Positions 7,461 to 14,269 of a stretch of DNA of 64,000 bases are shown in pieces. This DNA comes from Micromonospora rosaria. Lineage in GTDB: Bacteria > Actinomycetota > Actinomycetes > Mycobacteriales > Micromonosporaceae. Numbering within the stretch: position 1 is the first letter of the stretch; each line of letters begins with the position of its first letter. The notes under the pieces are model-generated. The model worked only from the letters and a program-made list of their open reading frames with translations, was not told where the DNA came from and ran no database searches. The translations under genes and the position numbers were made by a program. The stretch is from positions 1-64,000 of the forward strand of contig NZ_LRQV01000016.1 of assembly GCF_001567585.1 (NCBI RefSeq), written 5' to 3'.

Positions 7461-8560
7461 CAGGCCGCCCCCGTCGCCGGTCGGCCGGTCACCTCGGTGA
7501 CGAGACGCTGGCAGAGCACGGCGAGCGGGCCCCGCCCGGCGGCAGCCGGCGCCTCACCCCGTTCCAGGCCCCGGCAGAGGGCCGGCTCGGGGCGCAGCGT
7601 GCCGGCCAGCGGCAGGCCCAGTACCCGGGCGATCTCGGCGGCCTTGAGCCGCCCCGGCGCGGGCCCCCGCACGATCACCGACAGGTGCGCGCAGTGCGGG
7701 GCCGCGACGGCGACCACCCGGGCCGCCGCCGCGGTGGCCCGCAGCTCGGCCGGGACGACCAGGTACGCCTGGTCGGCGGCCTGGAGGGCGATCACGGCGG
7801 CGTCGTCGAACTGGCGGGGCAGGTCGACGACGACGAAGTCCCGCCCCCGGCGGGCGGCGTCCAGCGCGGCTGCCATCGCCGGCGCGGGCAGGTTGAGCAG
7901 CTCGCCCCGGTCCCAGGAGAGCACCACCAAGTCCCCGCGACTGGGCAGGGCACCCACCAGCGCCGGTGGGTCGACCCGGCCGTCGGCGTCACTGAGCGCC
8001 GGCCAGCGCAGCCCTTCCAGTTGCTCCCAGCCGAGCACCAGGTCCAGCCCGCCGCCGAGCGGATCGGCGTCGACGAGGAGGGTGCGCTGCCGGGCGCGGG
8101 CGGCGGTGACCGCCAGGCCACCGGCGAGCACGCTGGCCCCGGCGCCGCCGCGCCCGCCGAGTACGGCGACCATCCGGGCGGCCCCGGTGGGCTGGCCCGG
8201 GGCGGACTCGGCGAGCCGGTCGACCAGCCACGGCTCGGCGGCGGGCAGGGTGGCGACGTGTTCGGCCCCGACGAGTTCGGCGACCTCCCAGCCCGGATCC
8301 AGCTCCCCGGTCCGGCCGACCAGCACCAGCCGGGGCCGGCGCGGCAGCCGGGCCCGCAGGCAGGAGTGCGCCTGGTCGCTGCCGACCAGCACCAGGGGCG
8401 CCGGCAGCCAACGGGCCCGCGCGGCGGCCGGGTCCGCGGCCACGTCGACCTCGGTCCCCCCGGCGGCGGCGAGGCGGAGCAGGTCGTCGAGCAGGTCCTC
8501 GTCGGCGGTCACCACCAACGGCCGTCGTGGGGTCGGTGTGACGGAGGTACGGGGCGGCAT
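7460..8560 (-). CDS. ssd: Septum site-determining protein Ssd (CpaE/MinD-like)
   Basis: The 366-residue protein has a receiver-like N-terminal half and a ParA/MinD-like ATPase half, like Rv3660c (Ssd) and CpaE of tad loci. The expected deviant Walker A (KGGxGKT) reads GGRGGAGAS at about residues 135-143, without the usual lysines, so ATP hydrolysis may be lost. A later DADPLGGGLDLVLGWE matches the MinD switch region. It is first in the tad operon and overlaps tadA by 1 nt. Start at MPPRTSV; an ATG 19 codons upstream has no ribosome site. Family members affect septation in mycobacteria. Confidence 0.85.
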   Translation of the reverse strand: MPPRTSVTPTPRRPLVVTADEDLLDDLLRLAAAGGTEVDVAADPAAARARWLPAPLVLVGSDQAHSCLRARLPRRPRLVLVGRTGELDPGWEVAELVGAEHVATLPAAEPWLVDRLAESAPGQPTGAARMVAVLGGRGGAGASVLAGGLAVTAARARQRTLLVDADPLGGGLDLVLGWEQLEGLRWPALSDADGRVDPPALVGALPSRGDLVVLSWDRGELLNLPAPAMAAALDAARRGRDFVVVDLPRQFDDAAVIALQAADQAYLVVPAELRATAAAARVVAVAAPHCAHLSVIVRGPAPGRLKAAEIARVLGLPLAGTLRPEPALCRGLERGEAPAAAGRGPLAVLCQRLVTEVTGRPATGAA

Positions 8561-8640
8561 CGCGGCCTCCAGGGGTACGGCTGGCAGAGGGCCCACCCTC
8601 CCGCCGGACCCGGACACTCCGCCGCCCCGCAGCCGTCGCC

Positions 8641-8668
8641 TGTGGATAACTCAGTCGCCTGTGGATGA
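8641..8668 (+). promoter_or_regulatory. Two DnaA-box-like sites in direct repeat
   Basis: TGTGGATAA (8641-8649) is an exact reverse complement of the classical box TTATCCACA. TGTGGATGA (8660-8668) differs by one base. The two lie in a 19-bp direct repeat (GTCGCCTGTGGAT shared), in the 261-nt divergent gap between ssd and the VHL-like gene. Binding by DnaA is inferred only. Confidence 0.45.
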
Positions 8669-8821
8669 ACCCCGCAGCAGCAGTGGATCTGGTATGCCAG
8701 CGAGGGATTGCATAGGATCCCCGGGCCGGGTCCGCCGAAGCCCCTGCTTCCGGCCGGACGGTTCAGCCATCCTTGCCGACCTGCCACGACAGGTCGCACC
8801 GCTCACTCGGGATCGGGGTTC

Positions 8822-9703
8822 ATGGCGCACGTACCGGATGAGGCACACGGCGTTCCGCAGCCAGCACCCGACGCTCGCACTCCCGGGATCGACCCCGCCG
8901 TCCAACCGGCGACACTGCCCGGCAACGGCAACGGCAACGGTGCCGGCGAGGGCGACCGGTGGACGTCCGGCGCGACGGTGGACCAACCGGCCCCGGCCAC
9001 CGAACGGGGCGGCCTGGACCTGGTACCCGCCCTGGTGGCGGTCGGCCTGCTCGCGGCGCTGGCGATCGGGGTGCTGCCGTTCGTCACCGGCCCGAAGCAG
9101 TCGGACTTCCAGCCGCTGGCCGACCCGCCGATCGCCATCGTCGGCGCGGACAGCGTCGAGCCCACATCGGCACCCACGTACCCGCCGGGTCCGGCGTCCG
9201 CGTCCGGTCGGGCGACCCCGGACCCGAGCCGGTCCGTGCCCCCGGCCGACCGGTCCGCGTCACCCGCGCCGTCCGGGTCGGCTCCCGCTCCCTCGACCCG
9301 GTCGGCGTCCGCCGCACCGACCGCGTCACCGCAGCAGCCGCCGCTCGACCCGCCCCCGACCGGGCCCGGCGCGCAGTCCTCGCCCACCCCGTCACGGCAG
9401 GCGACCACCCCGCCGCCGATCCCGGAACTCGCCGCCCTGCCGCCGCACCGGGAGGTGTTGCTCCGGTCGGTCGACGGCGGCACGGAGGCGTACGTCGAGT
9501 TCGTGAACGCCCGGTCGGAGCCGGTGGTGATCCACTGGCTGGACCACCGGGGCCACCGCCAGCGGTACCGGACCCTGGATCCGGGGCAGCGGTACCGGCA
9601 ACGCACCCACGTCGGCCACCCGTGGCTGGTCACCACCGCCCGTGGCTGGGGGCTGGCCTGTTTCCAGCCGCAGGCCGGGACGGCCACCGCCGTCGTCCGG
9701 TGA
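8822..9703 (+). CDS. Single-pass membrane protein with C-terminal VHL-beta-like domain
   Basis: The 293-residue protein has a cytoplasmic N-terminus with a GNGNGNG run, one membrane helix at about 66-88 and a long Pro/Ser/Ala/Thr-rich stalk (about 110-205). The C-terminal 85 residues resemble the von Hippel-Lindau beta domain: EVLLRSVDGGTEAYVEFVN, then VVIHWLDHRGHRQRYRTLDPG and THVGHPWLVT, matching the order LRS / F-x-N-R / VVLPVWL-G / Y-TLPPG / GHLWLF of human VHL. Bacterial VHL-like domains are known but uncharacterised. The domain would be extracellular. It is divergent from the tad operon. Confidence 0.7.
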   Translation: MAHVPDEAHGVPQPAPDARTPGIDPAVQPATLPGNGNGNGAGEGDRWTSGATVDQPAPATERGGLDLVPALVAVGLLAALAIGVLPFVTGPKQSDFQPLADPPIAIVGADSVEPTSAPTYPPGPASASGRATPDPSRSVPPADRSASPAPSGSAPAPSTRSASAAPTASPQQPPLDPPPTGPGAQSSPTPSRQATTPPPIPELAALPPHREVLLRSVDGGTEAYVEFVNARSEPVVIHWLDHRGHRQRYRTLDPGQRYRQRTHVGHPWLVTTARGWGLACFQPQAGTATAVVR

Positions 9704-9762
9704 GTCGGACCACGAACTGCGCGGTGGGCCGGCCGACGGGGAGCGCTCCCCCGGGCAAAGGG

Positions 9763-9793
9763 ACGACCCCCGTCGGGGGGAGACGGGGGTCGT
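9763..9793 (+). terminator. Hairpin terminator of the VHL-like gene
   Basis: A perfect 12-bp stem (ACGACCCCCGTC with GACGGGGGTCGT) closes a 7-nt G-rich loop, 60 nt after the stop codon. Confidence 0.7.
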
Positions 9794-9798
9794 CGGGT

Positions 9799-9828
9799 GG
9801 TTCGGCTCCGGGGGGGTTGAGCCGAACC
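9799..9828 (+). terminator. Second tandem hairpin
   Basis: A perfect 10-bp stem (GGTTCGGCTC with GAGCCGAACC) has a 10-nt loop and begins 5 nt after the previous hairpin. It may be a back-up terminator. Confidence 0.55.
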
Positions 9829-10077
9829 CACTCAGCGGTTACGGGGGGTGCAACCGCCGAGGGTCTGATTCCGAAGCGGAAAGTCTAGAAACTTGCTTTG
9901 AGGACTAGCATGCCTGAGCACACAGGCGCACGTCGAGTGGTGTTACCTCCACTCCCTGCAAATTCCCGCTCGCAGAGTGTGACGACTATCACTGGTATGC
10001 GTGATATTGTGGGCCCTTCCCCGCAGATTGGCGTAACCATCGGGCCCCGGGCACCCGCCGACCATAGACCATCGGGC

Positions 10078-10083
10078 TAGACT
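10078..10083 (+). promoter_or_regulatory. -10 box of a probable leaderless transcript
   Basis: TAGACT ends 8 nt before the GTG of the HAD gene. There is no Shine-Dalgarno sequence in between, so transcription probably starts at or next to the start codon. Confidence 0.5.
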
Positions 10084-10091
10084 TTCGCGCC

Positions 10092-10895
10092 GTGGGCCGA
10101 AGTGCCGCTTTCTTCGATCTGGACAAGACCGTCATCGCCAAGTCGAGCGCCCTGGCGTTCGGTCGGCCGTTCTATCGGGACGGGCTGATCACCCGGCGTG
10201 ACGTGGTCAAGTCTGCGTACGCGCAGTTGATGTTCCGGCTGGGCGGGACAGACGAGCAGACCATGGCGCGCACCCGGGACTACCTGGCCACCCTCTGCAA
10301 GGGCTGGCAGGTGGAACAAGTCCGCCAGATCGTCGCGGAGACGCTGCACGAGCTGATCAACCCCTACGTGTACGCCGAGGCCGCCGTGCTGATCGAGGAG
10401 CACCGGGCGGCCGGGCGGGACGTGGTGCTGGTCTCCGCCTCCGGCGAGGAGATGGTCCGGCCGATCGGCGAACTGCTCGGCATCACCGACGTGATCGCCA
10501 CCCGGATGGCGGTCGAGGACGGCCGGTACAGCGGCGAGGTCGAGTTCTACGCGGCCGGCCCGAGCAAGGTCGACGGGGTCCGTGAGCTGGCCACCGAGCG
10601 CGGGTACGACCTCGCCGACTCGTACGCCTACTCCGACTCGTACAGCGACCGGCCGCTGCTGGAGTGCGTCGGCCACCCGACCGTGGTCAACCCGGACCGG
10701 GCGCTGCGCAAGCTGGCCACCGAGAACGCCTGGCCGGTGCTGGAGTTCCGCAACCCGGTCCCGCTCGGCCGGCGGCTGCGGGAACGGCCCGCCGTGCCGG
10801 TCGCCGCCGCCGCGCTCGGCGTCGGGGTGGGCGTGGCCATCGGGATCGCCTGGTACGGCCGGCACCGCCGCACCCGGGTCGCGGCCGGCACCTGA
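10092..10895 (+). CDS. HAD-IB family hydrolase (SerB-like phosphatase)
   Basis: The 267-residue protein has the four HAD motifs: FFDLDKTVI (I, catalytic aspartates near residues 9 and 11), VLVSASGEEM (II), PSKVDGV (III lysine) and YSDSYSDRPLLE (IV). A C-terminal hydrophobic segment (VAAAALGVGVGVAIGIAWYG) followed by basic residues suggests a membrane anchor with the catalytic domain in the cytoplasm. Its closest known context is Rv3661, beside the ssd/tad genes of mycobacteria, as here. The substrate is unknown; SerB-type phosphomonoester hydrolysis is inferred. GTG start, probably leaderless. Confidence 0.85.
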   Translation: MGRSAAFFDLDKTVIAKSSALAFGRPFYRDGLITRRDVVKSAYAQLMFRLGGTDEQTMARTRDYLATLCKGWQVEQVRQIVAETLHELINPYVYAEAAVLIEEHRAAGRDVVLVSASGEEMVRPIGELLGITDVIATRMAVEDGRYSGEVEFYAAGPSKVDGVRELATERGYDLADSYAYSDSYSDRPLLECVGHPTVVNPDRALRKLATENAWPVLEFRNPVPLGRRLRERPAVPVAAAALGVGVGVAIGIAWYGRHRRTRVAAGT

Positions 10896-10926
10896 GGCAC
10901 TGACGGGGCGGACCGCAGCCAGGCGC

Positions 10927-10960
10927 GCCCGCGTGATCCCGCCGGCGGACGAACGCGGGC
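10927..10960. terminator. Hairpin between convergent HAD and Fic-like genes
   Basis: GCCCGCGT pairs with ACGCGGGC across 18 nt that contain a second self-complementary block (CCGCCGGCGG). It is the only strong fold in the 90-nt convergent gap. Confidence 0.4.
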
Positions 10961-10985
10961 CGGGACCGGTCGGCGGCAGGGGCGG

Positions 10986-11732
10986 TCAGGTGGCGGCGAG
11001 GATCTCGTCGCCGATCGCGGTGAGCTGGTCGACCCCGATCTCGACGGCCGTCGCGTAGTGCCGCAGCCAGGAGCGCAGCCCGTCCGGGGTGCCGGTGGCG
11101 AAGGCGCCGGCCGCGCCGAGGTACTCCGGTTCCCGCTCGTGGTGGCCGACGTCGACGGCGAGCAGGCCGCGCGGGTCGAAGCCGGTGGACATCAGCACCA
11201 GCCGGGCGGCGCCCCGCGCCACCACCGGGGAGGGCCCGGCGAACGGTCGCAGCGCCAGCAGCTCGCCGTGCACCACGGCGGCCAGGACCAGCGGGGAGAC
11301 CGTCGTCCCGCCCGCGACCAGGCCGGCCAGCGCGTCCAGGCGCGCGCCGACCACCGGATCGGCGACCGGCCGCCCCAGCTCCCCCTCGGGTACGACCTCG
11401 CGGGCGGCGAGCACGTGCAGCCGGGCCAGCACCTGTCGGGGCGCCTTCGACCAGAGTTCGGTCAGGCCGGGCAGCGCTCCGGCCACCCGCAGCGCCCCCT
11501 GGAGCACCGGGTCGGTGATCGTGCCGGCCCGGACCGTCTCCCGGTCGTGGGCGTACCCCTGCAGGGCGGTGCTGGCGACGGCGGACCGCAGGCTGACCTC
11601 GGCCGCGACCTGGCCGCCGTGCCGGCGCAACGCGCGGTGCCGCAGCGCCTGGTCGAACCGCTCGCGGGCCCGGTCGACGGCGGGTGCGATGTCGGCGAGC
11701 GCGAGCAGTGGGGCGAGCGGGTCGGCGGTCAC
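10986..11732 (-). CDS. Degenerate Fic-fold protein (Rv3662c-like, often labelled oxidoreductase)
   Basis: The 248-residue protein has a Fic-like core: STALQG at 54-59 lines up with the S-x-I-E-G inhibitory helix, and HGELLALRPFAGPSPVVARG with LVLMSTGFDP (155-187) lines up with H-x-F-x-x-IHPFxDGNGRxxR plus the following helix. The catalytic histidine is Arg162 and the G-N-G-R loop is gone, and the inhibitory glutamate is Gln58, so AMP transfer is unlikely. It lies tail-to-tail with the HAD phosphatase, as in the mycobacterial ssd region. I infer a pseudoenzyme; no oxidoreductase motif is visible. Confidence 0.65.
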   Translation of the reverse strand: MTADPLAPLLALADIAPAVDRARERFDQALRHRALRRHGGQVAAEVSLRSAVASTALQGYAHDRETVRAGTITDPVLQGALRVAGALPGLTELWSKAPRQVLARLHVLAAREVVPEGELGRPVADPVVGARLDALAGLVAGGTTVSPLVLAAVVHGELLALRPFAGPSPVVARGAARLVLMSTGFDPRGLLAVDVGHHEREPEYLGAAGAFATGTPDGLRSWLRHYATAVEIGVDQLTAIGDEILAAT

Positions 11733-11777
11733 CCCGCCACGCTAGCGAATCCCCGGCGACCGCCCCCACCTCCGGCG

Positions 11778-11830
11778 GTGAGAAGGGGACCCTTCTCTAC
11801 CGTATGCGTTAACAGGGGGCCCTTCCTTAC
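11778..11830 (-). repeat. Dispersed palindromic repeat, copy 1 (asymmetric type)
   Basis: Read on the minus strand, it starts GTAAGGAAGGGCCCC, has GTTAACGC in the middle, and ends with the palindrome GAGAAGGGTCCCCTTCTC. It is nearly identical to the copy at 63823-63875. It lies in the divergent gap upstream of acs and of the Fic-like gene, the only one of the four copies in a divergent gap. Confidence 0.8.
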
Positions 11831-11953
11831 AGCTCGGCGCGTGGGGTCGGCCGCTGGGCGCGGTCCGGGACGCACCGGTCGCCTGGGCGGGGCCGCCCGG
11901 CTAACCTCAGCGTCAGTGAGACCCAGGTCACGTAAGCGAAGAAGGAGCATGGC

Positions 11954-13945
11954 ATGAGTGGTGAGGCACTGGCCAACCTGCTGAACGAGACGAGGCAGTT
12001 TCCGCCGCCGGCCGAACTCGCCGCGAACGCCAACGTGACCGCCGAGGCGTACGAGGAGGCGACGGCGGACCGGCTGGGTTTCTGGGCGCGGCAGGCCGAG
12101 CGGCTGGCCTGGAACACGCCCTGGGAGCAGGTGCTGGACTGGTCGAACCCGCCGTTCGCGAAGTGGTTCGTCGGCGGTCGACTGAATGTGGCGTACAACT
12201 GCCTGGACCGGCACGTCGAGGCGGGCCGGGGTGACAAGGTGGCGATCCACTGGGAGGGCGAGCCGGGGGACACCCGCACGGTCACCTACGCCGACCTGCA
12301 CAAGCTCACCTGCCAGGCGGCGAACGCGCTGACCGACCTCGGGGTGGGCGCGGGCGACCGGGTGGCGATCTACCTGCCGATGGTGCCGGAGGCGGCGGTC
12401 GCGATGCTGGCCTGCGCCCGGATCGGCGCCACGCACAGCGTGGTCTTCGGCGGGTTCTCGGCCGACTCGCTGAGCAACCGGATCCAGGACGCCAGCGCCA
12501 AGGTCGTGATCACGGCGGACGGCGGCTACCGGCGGGGCAAGCCGTCGGCGCTGAAGCCGACCGTGGACGAGGCGGTGGCGAACTGCCCGTCGGTGGAGCA
12601 CGTGCTGGTGCTGCGCCGCACCGGCGAGGAGGTGGCCTGGACGGCGAAGGACCACTGGTGGCACGAGACGGTGGAGACCGCGTCGACCGAGCACACCGCG
12701 CAGCCGTTCGACGCCGAGCACCCGCTGTTCATCCTGTACACCAGCGGCACCACCGCCCGGCCCAAGGGCATCCTGCACACCACCGGGGGCTACCTCACCC
12801 AGGCGTCGTACACCACGCACGCGGTCTTCGACCTCAAGCCGGAGACCGACGTGTACTGGTGCACCGCCGACATCGGCTGGGTCACCGGGCACTCCTACAT
12901 CGTGTACGGCCCGCTGGCCAACGGCGCGACCCAGGTGATGTACGAGGGCACCCCGGACACCCCGCACAAGGGTCGGTTCTGGGAGATCGTCGACAGGTAC
13001 CGGGTGAGCATCCTGTACACCGCCCCGACGCTGATCCGGACCATGATGAAGTGGGGCGACGAGATCCCCGCCGGGTACGACCTCTCCTCGCTGCGCCTGC
13101 TCGGCAGCGTCGGTGAGCCGATCAACCCCGAGGCGTGGATGTGGTATCGGCAGCACGTCGGCCGGGGCGAGCTGCCGATCGTGGACACCTGGTGGCAGAC
13201 CGAGACCGGGGCGATGATGATCACGCCGTTGCCGGGGGTGACCGCCACGAAGCCGGGCAGCGCGATGTCCCCGCTGCCCGGGGTGGTCGCCGACGTGGTG
13301 GACGACCAGGGCGGGTCGGTGCCCAACGGCGGTGGCGGCTACCTGGTGCTGCGTGACCCGTGGCCGTCGATGCTGCGCACCATCTGGGGCGACGACGACC
13401 GGTTCATCGACACGTACTGGTCCCGGTTCGGGGCCGGGGCGGGCAGCGGCGACGAGTGGATCTACTTCGCCGGGGACGGCGCGAAGAAGGACGACGACGG
13501 CCACATCTGGCTGCTCGGCCGGGTGGACGACGTGATGCTGGTCTCCGGGCACAACATCTCCACCACCGAGGTGGAGTCGGCCCTGGTCAGCCACCCGTCG
13601 GTGGCCGAGGCGGCGGTGGTCGGCGCGACCGACCCGACGACCGGCCAGGCGATCGTCGCGTTCGCCATCCCGCGCGGCAACGCCGACGCCGAGGGCGAGG
13701 CGGGCGAGCGGCTCATCGCCGACCTGCGCACGCACGTGGCGAAGACGCTCGGCCCGATCGCCAAGCCCCGGCAGATCATGCTGGTGCCGGAGTTGCCGAA
13801 GACCCGGTCCGGGAAGATCATGCGCCGGCTGCTGCGGGACGTCGCGGAGAACCGGTCGCTCGGCGACGTCACCACGTTGCAGGACTCCTCGGTGATGGAG
13901 CTGATCTCCTCGGGGATGCAGGGCGGCAAGTCCGACGAGGACTGA
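11954..13945 (+). CDS. acs: Acetyl-CoA synthetase
   Basis: The 663-residue enzyme activates acetate to acetyl-CoA through acetyl-AMP (AMP-forming, EC 6.2.1.1) in the cytoplasm. Visible are the adenylation motif YTSGTTARPKG near 265, the WWQTETG motif near 412, the hinge region GRVDDVMLVSGHNISTTEVE near 527, and PKTRSGKIMRR at 615-625, in which Lys621 is the conserved residue regulated by acetylation. The start follows AGAAGGAG at good spacing. The P-loop reads G-T-T-A-R rather than the usual G-S/T-T-G-K, a mild variant. A TAACCT box lies about 50 nt upstream. Confidence 0.95.
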   Translation: MSGEALANLLNETRQFPPPAELAANANVTAEAYEEATADRLGFWARQAERLAWNTPWEQVLDWSNPPFAKWFVGGRLNVAYNCLDRHVEAGRGDKVAIHWEGEPGDTRTVTYADLHKLTCQAANALTDLGVGAGDRVAIYLPMVPEAAVAMLACARIGATHSVVFGGFSADSLSNRIQDASAKVVITADGGYRRGKPSALKPTVDEAVANCPSVEHVLVLRRTGEEVAWTAKDHWWHETVETASTEHTAQPFDAEHPLFILYTSGTTARPKGILHTTGGYLTQASYTTHAVFDLKPETDVYWCTADIGWVTGHSYIVYGPLANGATQVMYEGTPDTPHKGRFWEIVDRYRVSILYTAPTLIRTMMKWGDEIPAGYDLSSLRLLGSVGEPINPEAWMWYRQHVGRGELPIVDTWWQTETGAMMITPLPGVTATKPGSAMSPLPGVVADVVDDQGGSVPNGGGGYLVLRDPWPSMLRTIWGDDDRFIDTYWSRFGAGAGSGDEWIYFAGDGAKKDDDGHIWLLGRVDDVMLVSGHNISTTEVESALVSHPSVAEAAVVGATDPTTGQAIVAFAIPRGNADAEGEAGERLIADLRTHVAKTLGPIAKPRQIMLVPELPKTRSGKIMRRLLRDVAENRSLGDVTTLQDSSVMELISSGMQGGKSDED

Positions 13946-13976
13946 CGAACGGAAGAATCCCGGTCGTACCGGTAAA

Positions 13977-14016
13977 TGAGTGGCGGTCCGCGCACGGGCC
14001 GCCACTCACCGTTTTT
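13977..14016 (+). terminator. Intrinsic terminator of acs
   Basis: A perfect 10-bp stem (TGAGTGGCGG with CCGCCACTCA) is followed by ACCGTTTTT, a real U-tract that is rare in this genome. Confidence 0.8.
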
Positions 14017-14104
14017 GGGTGAATACGCAAATCCCAGCAATGGGAAGCACAGAGTCGGGAGGGCGACACAGAACGTCATTCCGGCCTGCTGCCTGGGGTG
14101 ATGT

Positions 14105-14156
14105 GACGGACATCGACGAGGCCCACAAAATCTTGCAACAAATCGACGTGTCCGTC
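14105..14156. promoter_or_regulatory. Inverted repeat upstream of the M6 protease
   Basis: GACGGACA and TGTCCGTC are perfect inverted arms 36 nt apart, each flanked by TCGACG/ATCGAC. They lie about 115 nt before the protease start, in a gap (14017-14269) that is otherwise non-coding and less GC-rich than the genes. It could be an operator or a stem in the leader; nothing else was recognised there. Confidence 0.35.
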
Positions 14157-14269
14157 TTCCCACCCGTCCCACCAGTGTCTATGTTCACCATGTGTCCCAC
14201 GAGTGGGATCAATTTCCGCCGGCTCGTACAACCCCCGTAGGGCCGGTTCCCTCACACCGGAGGTACCAC

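Larger units (their letters stand above)
9704..10091. other. 388-nt gap without a supported gene
   Basis: The left part holds two tandem hairpins (9763-9793, 9799-9828). The centre (about 9870-10015) is less GC-rich, with AACTTGCTTTGAGGACTAG and GACTATCACTGGTATGCGTGATATT, which could be promoter DNA or a small RNA. The right end has the TAGACT box for the HAD gene. A 60-codon reading frame (9898-10080) has no family resemblance and was not called. Confidence 0.5.

Noticed and set aside
6498-9506. 1002-codon open frame on the plus strand across tadA, ssd and the VHL-like gene
   Set aside because: It runs through clear genes on the other strand and another frame, with low-complexity Arg/Pro/Gly translation. 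The TadA and Ssd motifs are decisive.
9898-10080. 60-codon plus-strand frame before the HAD gene
   Set aside because: No recognisable domain, and its end overlaps the promoter word TAGACT. It could be a leader peptide but nothing supports it.
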